From Clostridiaceae bacterium (GTDB lineage: Bacteria; Bacillota; Clostridia; Oscillospirales; Butyricicoccaceae): 64,000 nt of DNA. A program made the position numbers and the translations under genes. Of this stretch, positions 7,928 through 16,289 are shown in pieces. Every line of letters starts with the position of its first letter. Within the stretch, counting starts at the first letter, position 1. The stretch spans positions 1-64,000 of the forward strand of contig QXXE01000012.1 in NCBI GenBank assembly GCA_009911355.1, in the 5' to 3' direction. The notes under the pieces are model-generated. The model did no database searches. It saw nothing but the letters and a program-made list of their open reading frames with translations, and was not told the origin of the DNA.

Positions 7928-10900
7928 ATGCCAGGATTTACAAACACAAAAGAAAGCGGTTTAGAGGCCCTCATTGTAAAATGGCTGGTTGAGCAGAACG
8001 GTTATGAAGAAGGGATCAACGCCGATTATAATAAAGAATATGCGATTGATGAAACCCGCCTTTTTCGATTTTTGCAGGATACCCAGCCCTCACAGACGGG
8101 TAAGCTGGGTGTGTTTCAGTCCGAGCAGAAAAAGCGTCAGTTTTTGAACCGCCTCCAGGGTGAGTTGGTCAAACGCGGTATTGTAGATGTTCTGCGCAAT
8201 GGCATTAAAGTGTACCCGGTTGATCTCATCATGTTCTATCTCACACCGACTGAAAACAACGAAAAAGCGAGGGAGATGTTCCAGAAAAATATTTTCAGCG
8301 TGACACGCCAGCTCCGCTATTCTCAGGACGCAGGCAAGCTGGCTCTCGACCTGTGCTTATTTATCAATGGATTGCCTGTCATCACCTTTGAACTCAAAAA
8401 CCAGCTTACAAAGCAAAATGTGGATGATGCTGTCCAGCAGTACAAGGATGATCGCGATCCGCGAGAGATGTTGTTCCAGTTCAAACGCTGCATGGTGCAT
8501 CTGGCCGTGGATGACGCCCGTATCAAATTCTGCACTCGTCTTGCAGGCAAAGACAGTTGGTTCCTGCCTTTCGATAAGGGGCATAACGATGGAGCAGGCA
8601 ATCCGCCGAATCCCAATGGCTTGATGACCGACTATCTGTGGAAAGACATTCTTACAAAAGAAAAACTGACGCTGATTATTGAGAACTATGCACAAGTCGT
8701 TATTGAGGTGGACGAGGATACCAAGAAGAAAAAGGAGAAGCAAATTTTTCCACGGTATCATCAGCTGGATGTGGTGACCAAGCTTCTTCGCGATGTGCGG
8801 GAAAACGGTGTCGGGCGTAAATACCTGATCCAGCACAGCGCGGGAAGCGGCAAGTCCAACTCTATCGCGTGGCTTGCCCATCAACTGATTGGTCTTGAGC
8901 AGGATGGGCGTCCGATGCTGGACTCTGTTATTGTAGTCACTGACCGCCGTATCCTCGACAAGCAGATCAGGGACACCATCAAACAATTCATGCAGGTGAG
9001 CAATACCGTGGCATGGGCGGACCACTCCAGCGACCTTACAAAAGCTATCACGGACGGAAAGCGCATCATCGTTACCACGATTGAGAAGTTCCCATACATT
9101 GTTCCGCAGATTGGATCCGATCACAAAGAGAATCGTTTCGCTATTATCATTGATGAGGCGCATTCCGGGCAGAGCGGGCGCAACTCCGCGCAGATGAATC
9201 TTGCCCTCTCCGGGCTTGCCTCGGATGATGAGATGGACAACGAGGACAAAATCAACGCTATGATGGAAGGGCGTAAGCTGCTGAATAATGCCAGCTATTT
9301 TGCCTTTACGGCCACACCGAAGAATAAGACATTGGAGACTTTCGGCATACTTGTTGTGGATGAATACGGAACTCCTATATTGAATGACAAGGGCGAATTG
9401 CAGCATAAGCCATTTCACGTCTACACGATGAAGCAAGCTATCCAGGAGGGATTCATCTTGGATGTATTGCGGAATTACACACCTATCGACAGTTTCTACA
9501 GACTAATGAAGACTGTCGAGGACGATCCGATGTTTGACAAAAAGCGCGCCCAGAAGAAACTCCGTAATTTTGTGGAGAGCGACAGCTATACCATAGCGAA
9601 GAAGGCCGCTATGATGGTTGACCACTTCCATGAACAGGTTATCGCTAAGGGAAAAGTTGGCGGGCAGGCCCGCGCTATGGTTGTGACTGCCAGTATTCCG
9701 CGATGCATCGAATATTATTATGCGATCAACAAGTGTCTTTCTGAAAGACACAGCCCCTATAAAACTATTATTGCTTTCTCTGGTGAGTGTAAGTACAACG
9801 GTCAGGAACAGCCGTTGACCTCGGCAGGCATGAATGGATTCCCGGACTCTAAGATACCAAAGACCTTTAAGGCGGATCCGTATCGCATCCTGATTGTTGC
9901 GGATATGTTTCAGACCGGCTTTGATGAACCCCTGCTTCACACGATGTATGTGGATAAGATGCTCTATGACATCAAAGCGGTACAGACCCTTTCAAGGCTG
10001 AACCGTTGTCATCCAAAGAAGTACGACACCTTCGTTTTGGATTTCGCTAATAAACCGGAAATTATTGAAGAGTCCTTCTCCCGCTACTATCGTACCACGA
10101 TTTTGTCCGGCGAGACTGACCCCAACAAACTCTATGATCTTGTGGCAACGATGGAAGGGGATCAGGTATATTCTGGCGATGATGTAGAACACCTGGTTAA
10201 CCTGTATTTGAATGGCGCAGACCGTGATAAGCTTGATCCTACGCTGGACGCCTGCACAGCGATTTATATGCAGCTGGAAACGGACGACCAGATCAAGTTC
10301 AAAAGCGCGGCAAAAGCGTTCTGCCGTACATATGGATTCCTCGGCGCGATTCTTCCCTATGGCAATGCGGATTGGGAACGGCTTTCCATTTTCCTCAATC
10401 TGCTGATACCAAAACTGCCTTCTCCCCGCGAGGACGATTGGTCGCAGGGCATCCTTGAGGCAATCGATTTGGAAAGCTATCGCAATGAGGCGCGTGAGTC
10501 AATGTCCATCAAACTGGAAGATTCCGATTCCGAGGTTGCGCCAGTCCCCGCTGGCAAGGTCGGTCACATTATCGAGCCGGAGATGGATTTACTTTCTGTT
10601 ATTCTGTCTGATTTCAACGATATGTTTGGCAATATCAACTGGAACGATGCAGATAATGTGCGCCGACAGATTCTCGAAATTCCTGCTATGGTTTCCAGGG
10701 ATGAGAAATATCAGAATGCCATGAAGAACTCTGATGAACAGAGTGCAAGACTTGAAAGTGAGCGGGCTTTGCAGCAGGTCATCTTCGCTATCATGGCTGA
10801 TAATATGGAATTGTTCAAACAGTTTCAGGATAATCCCTCATTCAAGAAATGGCTTTCCGATCTTGTATTTAATCTTACCTACAACAAAGAAGGAAAGCCT

Positions 10901-11011
10901 TATGAAGCACCACCACAGAAACATAAGTCCATCGTTTATAACTTCGAGCCACAACAGGAAGCTCAGATGGTAGCAGAGGAGCAAACGCCTTACGGAGAAA
11001 AAAGTGAATAG
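7928..11011 (+). CDS. hsdR: Type I restriction endonuclease subunit HsdR (locus 1)
   Basis: Full-length HsdR, 1027 residues, apparently intact. In order it has the N-terminal PD-(D/E)XK nuclease (LCLFINGLPVITFELKN), the superfamily 2 helicase with Walker A HSAGSGKSNS near residue 301 and a DEAH box IIIDEAHSGQSGR near 407, a second RecA domain (MFQTGFDEPLLHTMYVDK) and a helical C-terminus that binds HsdM. It translocates DNA and cuts at a distance when HsdS finds unmethylated sites. Because hsdM and hsdS are frameshifted here, HsdR may have no partner in this genome unless it pairs with another set. Confidence 0.95.
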   Translation: MPGFTNTKESGLEALIVKWLVEQNGYEEGINADYNKEYAIDETRLFRFLQDTQPSQTGKLGVFQSEQKKRQFLNRLQGELVKRGIVDVLRNGIKVYPVDLIMFYLTPTENNEKAREMFQKNIFSVTRQLRYSQDAGKLALDLCLFINGLPVITFELKNQLTKQNVDDAVQQYKDDRDPREMLFQFKRCMVHLAVDDARIKFCTRLAGKDSWFLPFDKGHNDGAGNPPNPNGLMTDYLWKDILTKEKLTLIIENYAQVVIEVDEDTKKKKEKQIFPRYHQLDVVTKLLRDVRENGVGRKYLIQHSAGSGKSNSIAWLAHQLIGLEQDGRPMLDSVIVVTDRRILDKQIRDTIKQFMQVSNTVAWADHSSDLTKAITDGKRIIVTTIEKFPYIVPQIGSDHKENRFAIIIDEAHSGQSGRNSAQMNLALSGLASDDEMDNEDKINAMMEGRKLLNNASYFAFTATPKNKTLETFGILVVDEYGTPILNDKGELQHKPFHVYTMKQAIQEGFILDVLRNYTPIDSFYRLMKTVEDDPMFDKKRAQKKLRNFVESDSYTIAKKAAMMVDHFHEQVIAKGKVGGQARAMVVTASIPRCIEYYYAINKCLSERHSPYKTIIAFSGECKYNGQEQPLTSAGMNGFPDSKIPKTFKADPYRILIVADMFQTGFDEPLLHTMYVDKMLYDIKAVQTLSRLNRCHPKKYDTFVLDFANKPEIIEESFSRYYRTTILSGETDPNKLYDLVATMEGDQVYSGDDVEHLVNLYLNGADRDKLDPTLDACTAIYMQLETDDQIKFKSAAKAFCRTYGFLGAILPYGNADWERLSIFLNLLIPKLPSPREDDWSQGILEAIDLESYRNEARESMSIKLEDSDSEVAPVPAGKVGHIIEPEMDLLSVILSDFNDMFGNINWNDADNVRRQILEIPAMVSRDEKYQNAMKNSDEQSARLESERALQQVIFAIMADNMELFKQFQDNPSFKKWLSDLVFNLTYNKEGKPYEAPPQKHKSIVYNFEPQQEAQMVAEEQTPYGEKSE

Positions 11012-11307
11012 TCCAAAGTTCATATAGGCGGGTGTGCGCTACTTGGCAAGCAGTGCCTTTGTTCCCACAAAGGCTCGAAACTACGGTTCCCGGCGTTGCC
11101 GGAAACCGCAGTTTCTGCTTGTTGGGGCCGTACCCCAAACCCTGTGAACAGCCCCGTTGCCGGGGCTGGCTGCGCGTTCGTTTCACGAACGCTGTTGTTC
11201 CTGCTACGCAGGAACAGGCGGGGCTTTCGCCCCTTGGAGAGCCGGAGAAGCGTCAGACACGGCCTTGCTGGAAAAAGAAAAACGGGGCTGGTCTGTACCT
11301 CTTGCCG
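11012..11307. other. GC-rich stretch of short hairpins between hsdR and mobC, no gene
   Basis: No convincing gene. The sequence is a run of small inverted repeats: GAAACTACGGTT with AACCGCAGTTTC, CGTTCG with CGAACG, GTTCCTGC with GCAGGAAC, and GGGGC with GCCCC. In mobilizable elements the relaxase gene would normally follow mobC here, so the cargo appears to have replaced it. The hairpins may be part of a transfer region or decayed terminators. Confidence 0.4.
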
Positions 11308-11640
11308 CTACCGGATTGCGGCAAGGCTCGCAAGCGACTGTCTGGACAATTCCCAAATCTCGTCCAGGCGGTTCTGTAAATCTTCAATGTCCGCAGCATA
11401 GATGCTCCCGGTTTCGTTCGCCCGTTTAGCGTACTGGTTCAGATTATCGGAGCATCGCTGGAGCATGACAGTAAGCTGGCGCACATCCTTCAGGTCCAGC
11501 CGGATACAAATTCCGTCCAGCGCCATCTTGCGGACATAGGCGCTCATAGTCAGAATTCCGGCGTCCTCCATTTTGAGTTTTATCCGCTCCTTGTCCTCCG
11601 GCGAGATGCGGATTTTCAGTTCTTCGGTTCGGTTGCTCAT
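11308..11640 (-). CDS. mobC: MobC-like relaxosome protein
   Basis: A 110-residue protein with an N-terminal ribbon-helix-helix (MSNRTEELKIRISPEDKERI, then the helix DAGILTMSAYVRKMAL) and the MobC C-terminal helices QLTVMLQRCSDNLNQYAKRANETG and LQNRLDEIWELSRQSL. MobC binds near oriT and helps the relaxase nick. The start at 11640 follows GGGAGGAG on the minus strand. No relaxase follows it, so the protein would have to work with a relaxase from elsewhere, for example the one at 55132. Confidence 0.85.
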   Translation of the reverse strand: MSNRTEELKIRISPEDKERIKLKMEDAGILTMSAYVRKMALDGICIRLDLKDVRQLTVMLQRCSDNLNQYAKRANETGSIYAADIEDLQNRLDEIWELSRQSLASLAAIR

Positions 11641-11775
11641 TGCTTTTTGGCTCCTCCCCTCGCAAATAAAATCAAGCCGTTTTTGATTTCCGACATCGTG
11701 CCACAAATCAGATTTTCAAAAAATGGCCGGACACAGGAGGCAGATTCCCATGTCCGGCACATATTCCGTGTTTCT

Positions 11776-11824
11776 GTTACGGTTAGTGGTGGTGACATAT
11801 TTTGACACCACCAACAGCCGTAAC
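11776..11824. repeat. Palindrome unit 1 of 3 (GTTACGG...CCGTAAC)
   Basis: The outer arms GTTACGG and CCGTAAC are perfect inverts and GTGGTGGTG pairs with CACCACCAA inside; the centre is an AT-rich CATATTTTGA. Units start at 11776, 11841 and 11903, about 63 bp apart. Confidence 0.7.
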
Positions 11825-11840
11825 GCATTTCATTCTAACC

Positions 11841-11887
11841 GTTACAGATAATCAAGTGGTACTTTTGACCACTTGATTATTCGTAAC
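11841..11887. repeat. Palindrome unit 2 of 3
   Basis: A 20-bp inverted repeat with two mismatches; the inner 13 bp (11848-11860 with 11868-11880) are perfect around a 7-bp spacer, ACTTTTG. The outer arms GTTAC and GTAAC match those of units 1 and 3. Confidence 0.75.
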
Positions 11888-11902
11888 ACCATGCGTAAAT
11901 TC

Positions 11903-11951
11903 GTTACGATTGAGGTAAGGGGTCAATTTGACCACTCGCCTTATCCGTAAC
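11903..11951. repeat. Palindrome unit 3 of 3
   Basis: GTTACG...CCGTAAC arms flank a central GGTCAATTTGACC palindrome. It overlaps the last codons and stop of the zinc-ribbon gene that ends at 11904. Confidence 0.65.
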
Positions 11952-12278
11952 GCTCTGGCGATACGCCCGCTGGCGGCAGGCATTGCAGCAGTAGACCGCA
12001 TCCGACCGCTTTGGGGTAAAGACTTTTCCGCAGCCTTTGCAAATCCGATTCTGCCGTTTTTCCAATCGCCGCTGCTTCAAATCTTTCTGGTATCCACGGT
12101 TCCCGCACAGATGATAATAGCAATATTTCTTACTGGCAATCTGGGTGTAGAACACACACCCACAGCCCTTGCAGATGATCTTCCGTACTGCCGAGTACGG
12201 CCTTATCCCGGCGAGTTTTTCTTCATACCACTGTTTTAGCGTTTCCTGATTTTCGTATTCCCAATCGCAGTTCCACAT
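11904..12278 (-). CDS. Zinc-ribbon protein resembling the recombinase C-terminus
   Basis: A 124-residue protein with two metal-binding modules: IICKGCGCVFYTQIASKKYC near residues 35-54 and ICKGCGKVFTPKRSDAVYCC near 79-98, each a C-x2-C...C pattern. The same type of module occurs twice at the C-terminal end of the serine recombinase encoded just upstream (CVCGNCGKAFTTTRNDVKYC). I infer it is a stand-alone relative of that DNA-binding tail. The start at 12278 is preferred because GAAGGGA lies upstream. It is 64 bp from the recombinase stop on the same strand, so probably cotranscribed; the function is otherwise unknown. Confidence 0.65.
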   Translation of the reverse strand: MWNCDWEYENQETLKQWYEEKLAGIRPYSAVRKIICKGCGCVFYTQIASKKYCYYHLCGNRGYQKDLKQRRLEKRQNRICKGCGKVFTPKRSDAVYCCNACRQRAYRQSVTDKASGQIDPLPQS

Positions 12279-12342
12279 GGAATATTCCCTTCTTTCCATA
12301 GGTCAAGGCGGGCCAAGTATACCTGACCCGCCCATTCCGTTT

Positions 12343-14355
12343 TTATACGGTTTCTGCTTCCTGCTTCTGCCGATACCGCATTTTGCTGTGCGCTTTCCTC
12401 TGGCAAGCCTCACAGCAGTATTTCACATCGTTTCTGGTGGTGGTAAATGCTTTCCCGCAGTTTCCGCAGACACATTCACGGCTTCGACTCGCCGCTGCTT
12501 CCTGCCGGTAGAATTTCGCCCGGCAGTTCGGGCCGCAGAACAGAGTATTCGACCGCCCGGATTCAAATTCTTCCCCACAGCATTTGCAGATCAGCTTGAA
12601 CGGCTGACCGACAGTGTGTTCGCCGGCCTTGATTTTCTGGTAGCGTTCACGGCTCTTAACACGATGCCTGTGCAGGGAAGCCTGCCGCTTTTCTTCCTCC
12701 GGCGTCAGTTCCGGGGCCGGGAGTTCAAACCGCCCGATGAATTTCAGATAGATGTCCACTTGCTGCGTCCGGTCACCGTCAATCTTTTCCGGGGCATGGA
12801 CGATGATTTTATCAATAAATTCGTTAATCATAGGAGTGGTCAGTTCCGAAAAATCCGTGTACTTCTTCGCCAGGGCGAGGAACCGTTCCACATTGGCGGT
12901 GTCCTGCTCGAAGCTGTCCAACGCCGATTCCGCCTCCATGACGGACTGCCGGAGCGCAGTCTGTTCCTGTTCATACCCGGCAAGCAAAGTATCAAAGCGT
13001 TCCTCGCCGATGCGCCCCACCGCATAGGATTCGTACAGCTTCTTGATGATGGTGCCCAGTTCCTCACACCGCCGCTTGTCCTTGTTCAGCTTGCGTTTCA
13101 GTTCCTTTGCCGCCTGCGCCTGCCGGACTTCGGACGCCGCCCGTACCTTCTGGATAAACTCGGCCTCGTTGGAAATGGCGTAGGCACTGGCGTAACGGAT
13201 GGTCTCCAGAATCAGTGTCCGCAGAGCCTTGGTGGAGATGTGGTGATTACTGCAAGCACTGTCGTGAGATTGCCGGGCCAGCGTGTAGGTGGAGCAGTCG
13301 AACCAGTCCGACGGGTAGGGCTTGGCAGCGTTTCCTTTCGACCGATGGTTATACAGCTTTGCGCCACAGTCGGCGCAGTAGAGAAGCCCGGTCAGGGGAT
13401 TGGCCTCGCCAATGGTGTCGTGGCGGCGGGGTGTCTTTCTCAGCTTCTGGGCAAGTTCCCAAGTCTCCTTATCCACGATGGCCTCGTGGGTGTTCTCAAA
13501 AATCAGCCAGTCCTCCGGCGAGTGGACAACAGCCCGCTTGTCCTTGTAGGATTCCTTGTGAGAGCGGAAGTTGACCGTATGCCCCATATACTCCGGCTTG
13601 GAGAGAATCTGCCCCACCGCGAAGCCGTTCCAGCTATAAGGCCGGGGGATGTCCTCCCTGCTTTTCCAGACGCCCCGGCCCTGTCTGGCGAAATAGGTGG
13701 CTGGCGTCTCGACTTTCTCCTCACAGAGCATCGTGGCGATCTCATAGGGGCCGTGGCCCTCAATGGTAAGCTGGAAGATACGCCGCACAACAGCAGCGGC
13801 CTCCTCATCAATCAGCCAGTGGTATTTGTCGTTGGGGTCTTTTCGGTAGCCGTAGATGGCACAGTTGGTGGTGGGCTTGCCGGACTCGCCCTTGACCCGG
13901 ATGGCGGTTCGCTGCTTGCGGCTCAGGTCCCGCAGATACCATTCGCTCATGATGTTGACGAAAGGTGCAAACTCGCTGGAACTGGGGTCGGCGCTGTCGA
14001 TACTGTTGCCAATGGCGATGAAGCGCACTCCGAATTTTCTGAAAAGGACCTCCGTATAGAAACCGGTTTGCAGATAATCTCTGCCGATTCTGCTCATGTC
14101 CTTTGTGAGTACCAGAGCCACTTTCCCGGCCTCGATGTCGGCCACCAGCCGTTTCCATGCCGGCCTGTCGAAATTCCCACCCGACCATCCGTCATCGGTG
14201 TAATGGACGATATTGGAAAAGCTGTGCTGTGCAGCGTAGCCCTCCAGGTATTTTTTCTGATTCACGATTGAATTACTGTCCCCAGCGGATTCATCGTCAC
14301 GAGAGAGCCTCTCATATAAAGCCGTGATTTTTTCCTCAGCCTGTCTTGCGCTCAT
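12343..14355 (-). CDS. Large serine recombinase, TnpX-like
   Basis: A 670-residue large serine recombinase that would excise and insert the element. It has the resolvase catalytic domain (TALYERLSRDDE, nucleophile Ser18; then VALVLTKDMSRIGRDYLQTG), the recombinase domain with IPRPYSWNGFAVGQILSKPE, a zinc ribbon CADCGAKL, and a long coiled-coil region around residues 400-490. It ends with two further C-x2-C modules not universal in the family. Its start overlaps tnpW by 4 bp (ATGA). Length and gene order match Tn4451-type TnpX. The protein looks complete and probably active. Confidence 0.93.
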   Translation of the reverse strand: MSARQAEEKITALYERLSRDDESAGDSNSIVNQKKYLEGYAAQHSFSNIVHYTDDGWSGGNFDRPAWKRLVADIEAGKVALVLTKDMSRIGRDYLQTGFYTEVLFRKFGVRFIAIGNSIDSADPSSSEFAPFVNIMSEWYLRDLSRKQRTAIRVKGESGKPTTNCAIYGYRKDPNDKYHWLIDEEAAAVVRRIFQLTIEGHGPYEIATMLCEEKVETPATYFARQGRGVWKSREDIPRPYSWNGFAVGQILSKPEYMGHTVNFRSHKESYKDKRAVVHSPEDWLIFENTHEAIVDKETWELAQKLRKTPRRHDTIGEANPLTGLLYCADCGAKLYNHRSKGNAAKPYPSDWFDCSTYTLARQSHDSACSNHHISTKALRTLILETIRYASAYAISNEAEFIQKVRAASEVRQAQAAKELKRKLNKDKRRCEELGTIIKKLYESYAVGRIGEERFDTLLAGYEQEQTALRQSVMEAESALDSFEQDTANVERFLALAKKYTDFSELTTPMINEFIDKIIVHAPEKIDGDRTQQVDIYLKFIGRFELPAPELTPEEEKRQASLHRHRVKSRERYQKIKAGEHTVGQPFKLICKCCGEEFESGRSNTLFCGPNCRAKFYRQEAAASRSRECVCGNCGKAFTTTRNDVKYCCEACQRKAHSKMRYRQKQEAETV

Positions 14356-14570
14356 GATGCGCTCCTTTCAGACTGACGGCTCATTTGTGGTGTATCCATC
14401 ATACCACGTTCTCCGGCGTTTTGCAGCCCCTCATTGCGGATCATCCGCAAAATTTTTTCTTCCATTGTCTCGCCGCCATTGTCGGAAAAGACCACCTTCA
14501 CCTTGTAGGTGGTGGAGCCGATACGCCGGGTCATATACCGGCAGTTCTGATTGTCGTTGTTTTTCGTCAT
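14352..14570 (-). CDS. tnpW: TnpW-like transposon protein
   Basis: A 72-residue protein with the sequence pattern of transposon-encoded TnpW: CRYMTRRIGSTTYKVKVVFS and a GGETMEEKILRMIRNEG segment. It is found next to the recombinase in Tn4451-family elements; its role is not established. The start at 14570 follows AAAGGAC on the minus strand. It is translationally coupled to the recombinase through the 4-bp overlap. Confidence 0.8.
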   Translation of the reverse strand: MTKNNDNQNCRYMTRRIGSTTYKVKVVFSDNGGETMEEKILRMIRNEGLQNAGERGMMDTPQMSRQSERSAS

Positions 14571-15106
14571 GGTGTCCTTTCTCATATCATTGAAATTCAA
14601 AAACAGAAATTTCCGATATGGGAAGCCGTTTTCCCCGAAGCAGTTCCTGGCAGGCATATCCCTGTGCTGGTGCTGTGCCGTTGTTCCTCACCCTCGGTAC
14701 GCTCGCTTTCGGTCGTGGCATACTTTTCCGGCATGATAGCTGCTCGGGCGGTCATTCAGTTGTCGTTTTCGCCACCTTTCTGCTTCTGGATTTTTTGGTT
14801 ATGTATGAGAAAGAAAAAGGCAGATACAAAAAACCGCCCACGGATTTTTCCGCAGTCGGTTATGTATCTGCCAAATGAAATATGTGTATTATATAGACAT
14901 CAGATATCCAGCTCAAATATGAAATCATTATAATCCAAACATCCGTTCTTGTCAAGTCCTGCCGAAGAAAATTTTTGAGGGAGGCGGCGGACAGGCGGTC
15001 AGCGATGGTACAAATGCAAAGGAAAAACTCCCGCAAGGTCCCGCCCATAGGGGGAGCCTTGCGGAAGCCTGTACGCTTTTGCGCTGGTGCAAATGCCGGG
15101 TGAAAG
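14571..15106. other. Non-coding stretch between tnpW and tnpV
   Basis: No supported gene in 536 bp. It contains a hairpin at 14819-14872 (GGCAGATACA with TGTATCTGCC, with AAACCG/CGGTT inside) and a second at 15033-15065 (CCGCAAGG with CCTTGCGG, then GGGG/CCC). The second lies about 40 bp past the tnpV stop on the minus strand. Codon-like short frames on the plus strand look incidental. A promoter for tnpW-recombinase should lie here, but I could not pick one with confidence. Confidence 0.5.
14819..14872. terminator. Hairpin with 10-bp outer stem, terminator-like
   Basis: GGCAGATACA (14819-14828) pairs with TGTATCTGCC (14863-14872). No clean T tract follows on either strand, so it could be a protein-binding site rather than a terminator. 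Confidence 0.4.
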
Positions 15107-15493
15107 TCATGTATAAATCAGTTCACGCTTGATGCTTTCCTCGGCGCGGTTCATAATGCTGTTCATGGTCTTAATCCATTCCCACTGTGATCGGCGCTTC
15201 AATTCCTCGGTCACGCCCTCGGCGGTGGCCATCTGCCTGATGATGAGCCGATAGCAATCCTGCGCCTGCTCGTCCAGGTCGGCAAGGTAGGTGTGCAGTC
15301 TGCCCGTCAAAATCAGATGGTTGAGCAGAAGCGGGTTCGTTTCCTTCAGATACGCTCGATGCATCCGCCCCCACTTCCCGATAGGACGGTCATCACCCTC
15401 CGGCGGTTCGATAGCCGGGACATAGTAGTCCCCGACCAGGATATAATCAAGGCCGTTCGCCTCGTCATGTATTCTCGGTTTCAATTTATTCAT
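15107..15493 (-). CDS. tnpV: TnpV-like transposon protein
   Basis: A 128-residue protein matching transposon-encoded TnpV: it has YYVPAIEPPEGDDRPIGKWG, RAYLKETNPLLLNHLILTG and the C-terminal RRSQWEWIKTMNSIMNRAEE. TnpV occurs in Tn4451-family and related clostridial elements; its function is unknown. An ACGGAGG site precedes the ATG at 15493. It is the first gene inside the right end of the element. Confidence 0.85.
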   Translation of the reverse strand: MNKLKPRIHDEANGLDYILVGDYYVPAIEPPEGDDRPIGKWGRMHRAYLKETNPLLLNHLILTGRLHTYLADLDEQAQDCYRLIIRQMATAEGVTEELKRRSQWEWIKTMNSIMNRAEESIKRELIYT

Positions 15494-15650
15494 AGCGTTC
15501 CTCCGTCATTTCAGATGTTTTCGGTAGCGGTTACCGATAATGCGATACAGGTCTTTATCTCCTTTCCTACAACCGCAAATCTTATTCACCACAAATGAGC
15601 CGCGGTCATATGTATTTGGTGGCAGAAACCACCCTCTACATATTAGCTCT

Positions 15651-15812
15651 CAAAAGCTGATTTTACAGAAGTATGCTGACGAACACCACTTTTTCAACAC
15701 GCGCTTTTTCGTAGACGACGGATTTTCCGGCGTGAGCTTTGAACGCGAGGGGCTTCAAGCCATGCTGCATGAAGTCGAAGCCGGAAACGTGGCAACCGTC
15801 ATAACAAAAGAT
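15651..15812 (+). pseudogene. Continuation of the split serine recombinase gene
   Basis: Reads QKLILQKYADEHHFFNTRFF, then VDDGFSGVSFEREGLQAML and AGNVATVITKD. This is the resolvase catalytic domain directly downstream of the ...SIQNQ that ends at 77. The match stops at the conserved KD (807-812), just before the LSRLGR motif that should follow; the rest of the gene is absent. So the old recombinase was truncated at its 3' side as well as interrupted. Confidence 0.75.
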
Positions 15813-15916
15813 TATTGTGCGATAATAGGACTAAATCAGAAAGACCTTGAAAACCAAGGCATTCTGGCTTAGTCCCTTCTTTTTTTGACCGAAAACAAAG
15901 GACTTTCACAATAATC
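15810..15916. repeat. Inverted repeat bounding a terminator hairpin
   Basis: GATTATTGTG (15810-15819) and CACAATAATC (15907-15916) are exact inverts. The left copy begins exactly where recombinase homology ends. They enclose the terminator at 15828-15887. Confidence 0.55.
15828..15887 (+). terminator. Intrinsic terminator upstream of the ICE genes
   Basis: Nested stem GGACTAA/TTAGTCC, AGAA/TTCT and CCTTG/CAAGG, then CTTC and seven Ts. It would stop plus-strand transcription entering from the recombinase remnant. Confidence 0.75.
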
Positions 15917-15965
15917 AAGCAAGCCGGAGGGTGCCGCTGCACACTTCCGGCAGAAGGAGAATATA

Positions 15966-16274
15966 GTGGGTGCTATCAAAGTATTCTTGAAGGAAGTTGT
16001 GCTTCCAATCGCGCTTGCGTTCTGCCTCGCGTCATTTCTCAAGCCGATCTATATGCCTGACGGCGTATGCGACTACTTCCTAATGTGGATCTGCGTCGGC
16101 TTGCCATTCGGCATCCGGAGGATGTGCCTCTGGCTCGTTCCAAGCGGTTACGGCATCTCCGGCTCAGTCGGCATTTTCGCATTGAACTTAATCATAGGCG
16201 GTCTCATCGGAGGACTCGCCTTCTTCATCGGGCTGCTGCTCGGTATCATTCATACCATCCGAGAAATCATCTGA
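15966..16274 (+). CDS. Small membrane protein, DUF6050-like
   Basis: A 102-residue hydrophobic protein with about three membrane helices (residues 8-27, 36-52 and 66-97; the last is rich in Gly: LIIGGLIGGLAFFIGLLLG). Such proteins head the transfer region of related clostridial conjugative elements and are filed as DUF6050; their function is unknown. The GTG start at 15966 has AGAAGGAG upstream. A strong terminator follows 16 bp after the stop, so it is a single-gene unit. Confidence 0.65.
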   Translation: MGAIKVFLKEVVLPIALAFCLASFLKPIYMPDGVCDYFLMWICVGLPFGIRRMCLWLVPSGYGISGSVGIFALNLIIGGLIGGLAFFIGLLLGIIHTIREII

Positions 16275-16289
16275 ACTACATCGTAAACG

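Larger units (their letters stand above)
78..15650. mobile_element. Tn4451-like mobilizable element carrying a type I RM cargo
   Basis: The two pieces of one serine recombinase (ending at 77 and resuming at 15651) frame this segment. Inside it are a Tn4451/TnpX-type large serine recombinase, TnpW- and TnpV-like proteins and a MobC relaxosome protein, the usual set of clostridial Tn4451-family mobilizable transposons. Only CAA is shared at the two junctions (75-77 and 15651-15653), so the exact ends and crossover dinucleotide are uncertain. The cargo (202-11011) is a GNAT/ASCH/kinase operon plus a type I RM locus. No relaxase gene is present, which is unusual beside mobC. Confidence 0.65.

Noticed and set aside
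11032-11430. Overlapping short plus-strand frames of about 90-115 codons after hsdR
   Set aside because: They read through GC-rich hairpins in all three frames and into mobC antisense; none has a ribosome binding site or domain.
12277-14271. A 664-codon open frame on the plus strand
   Set aside because: It is antisense to the serine recombinase and has low-complexity composition; no domain or ribosome binding site.
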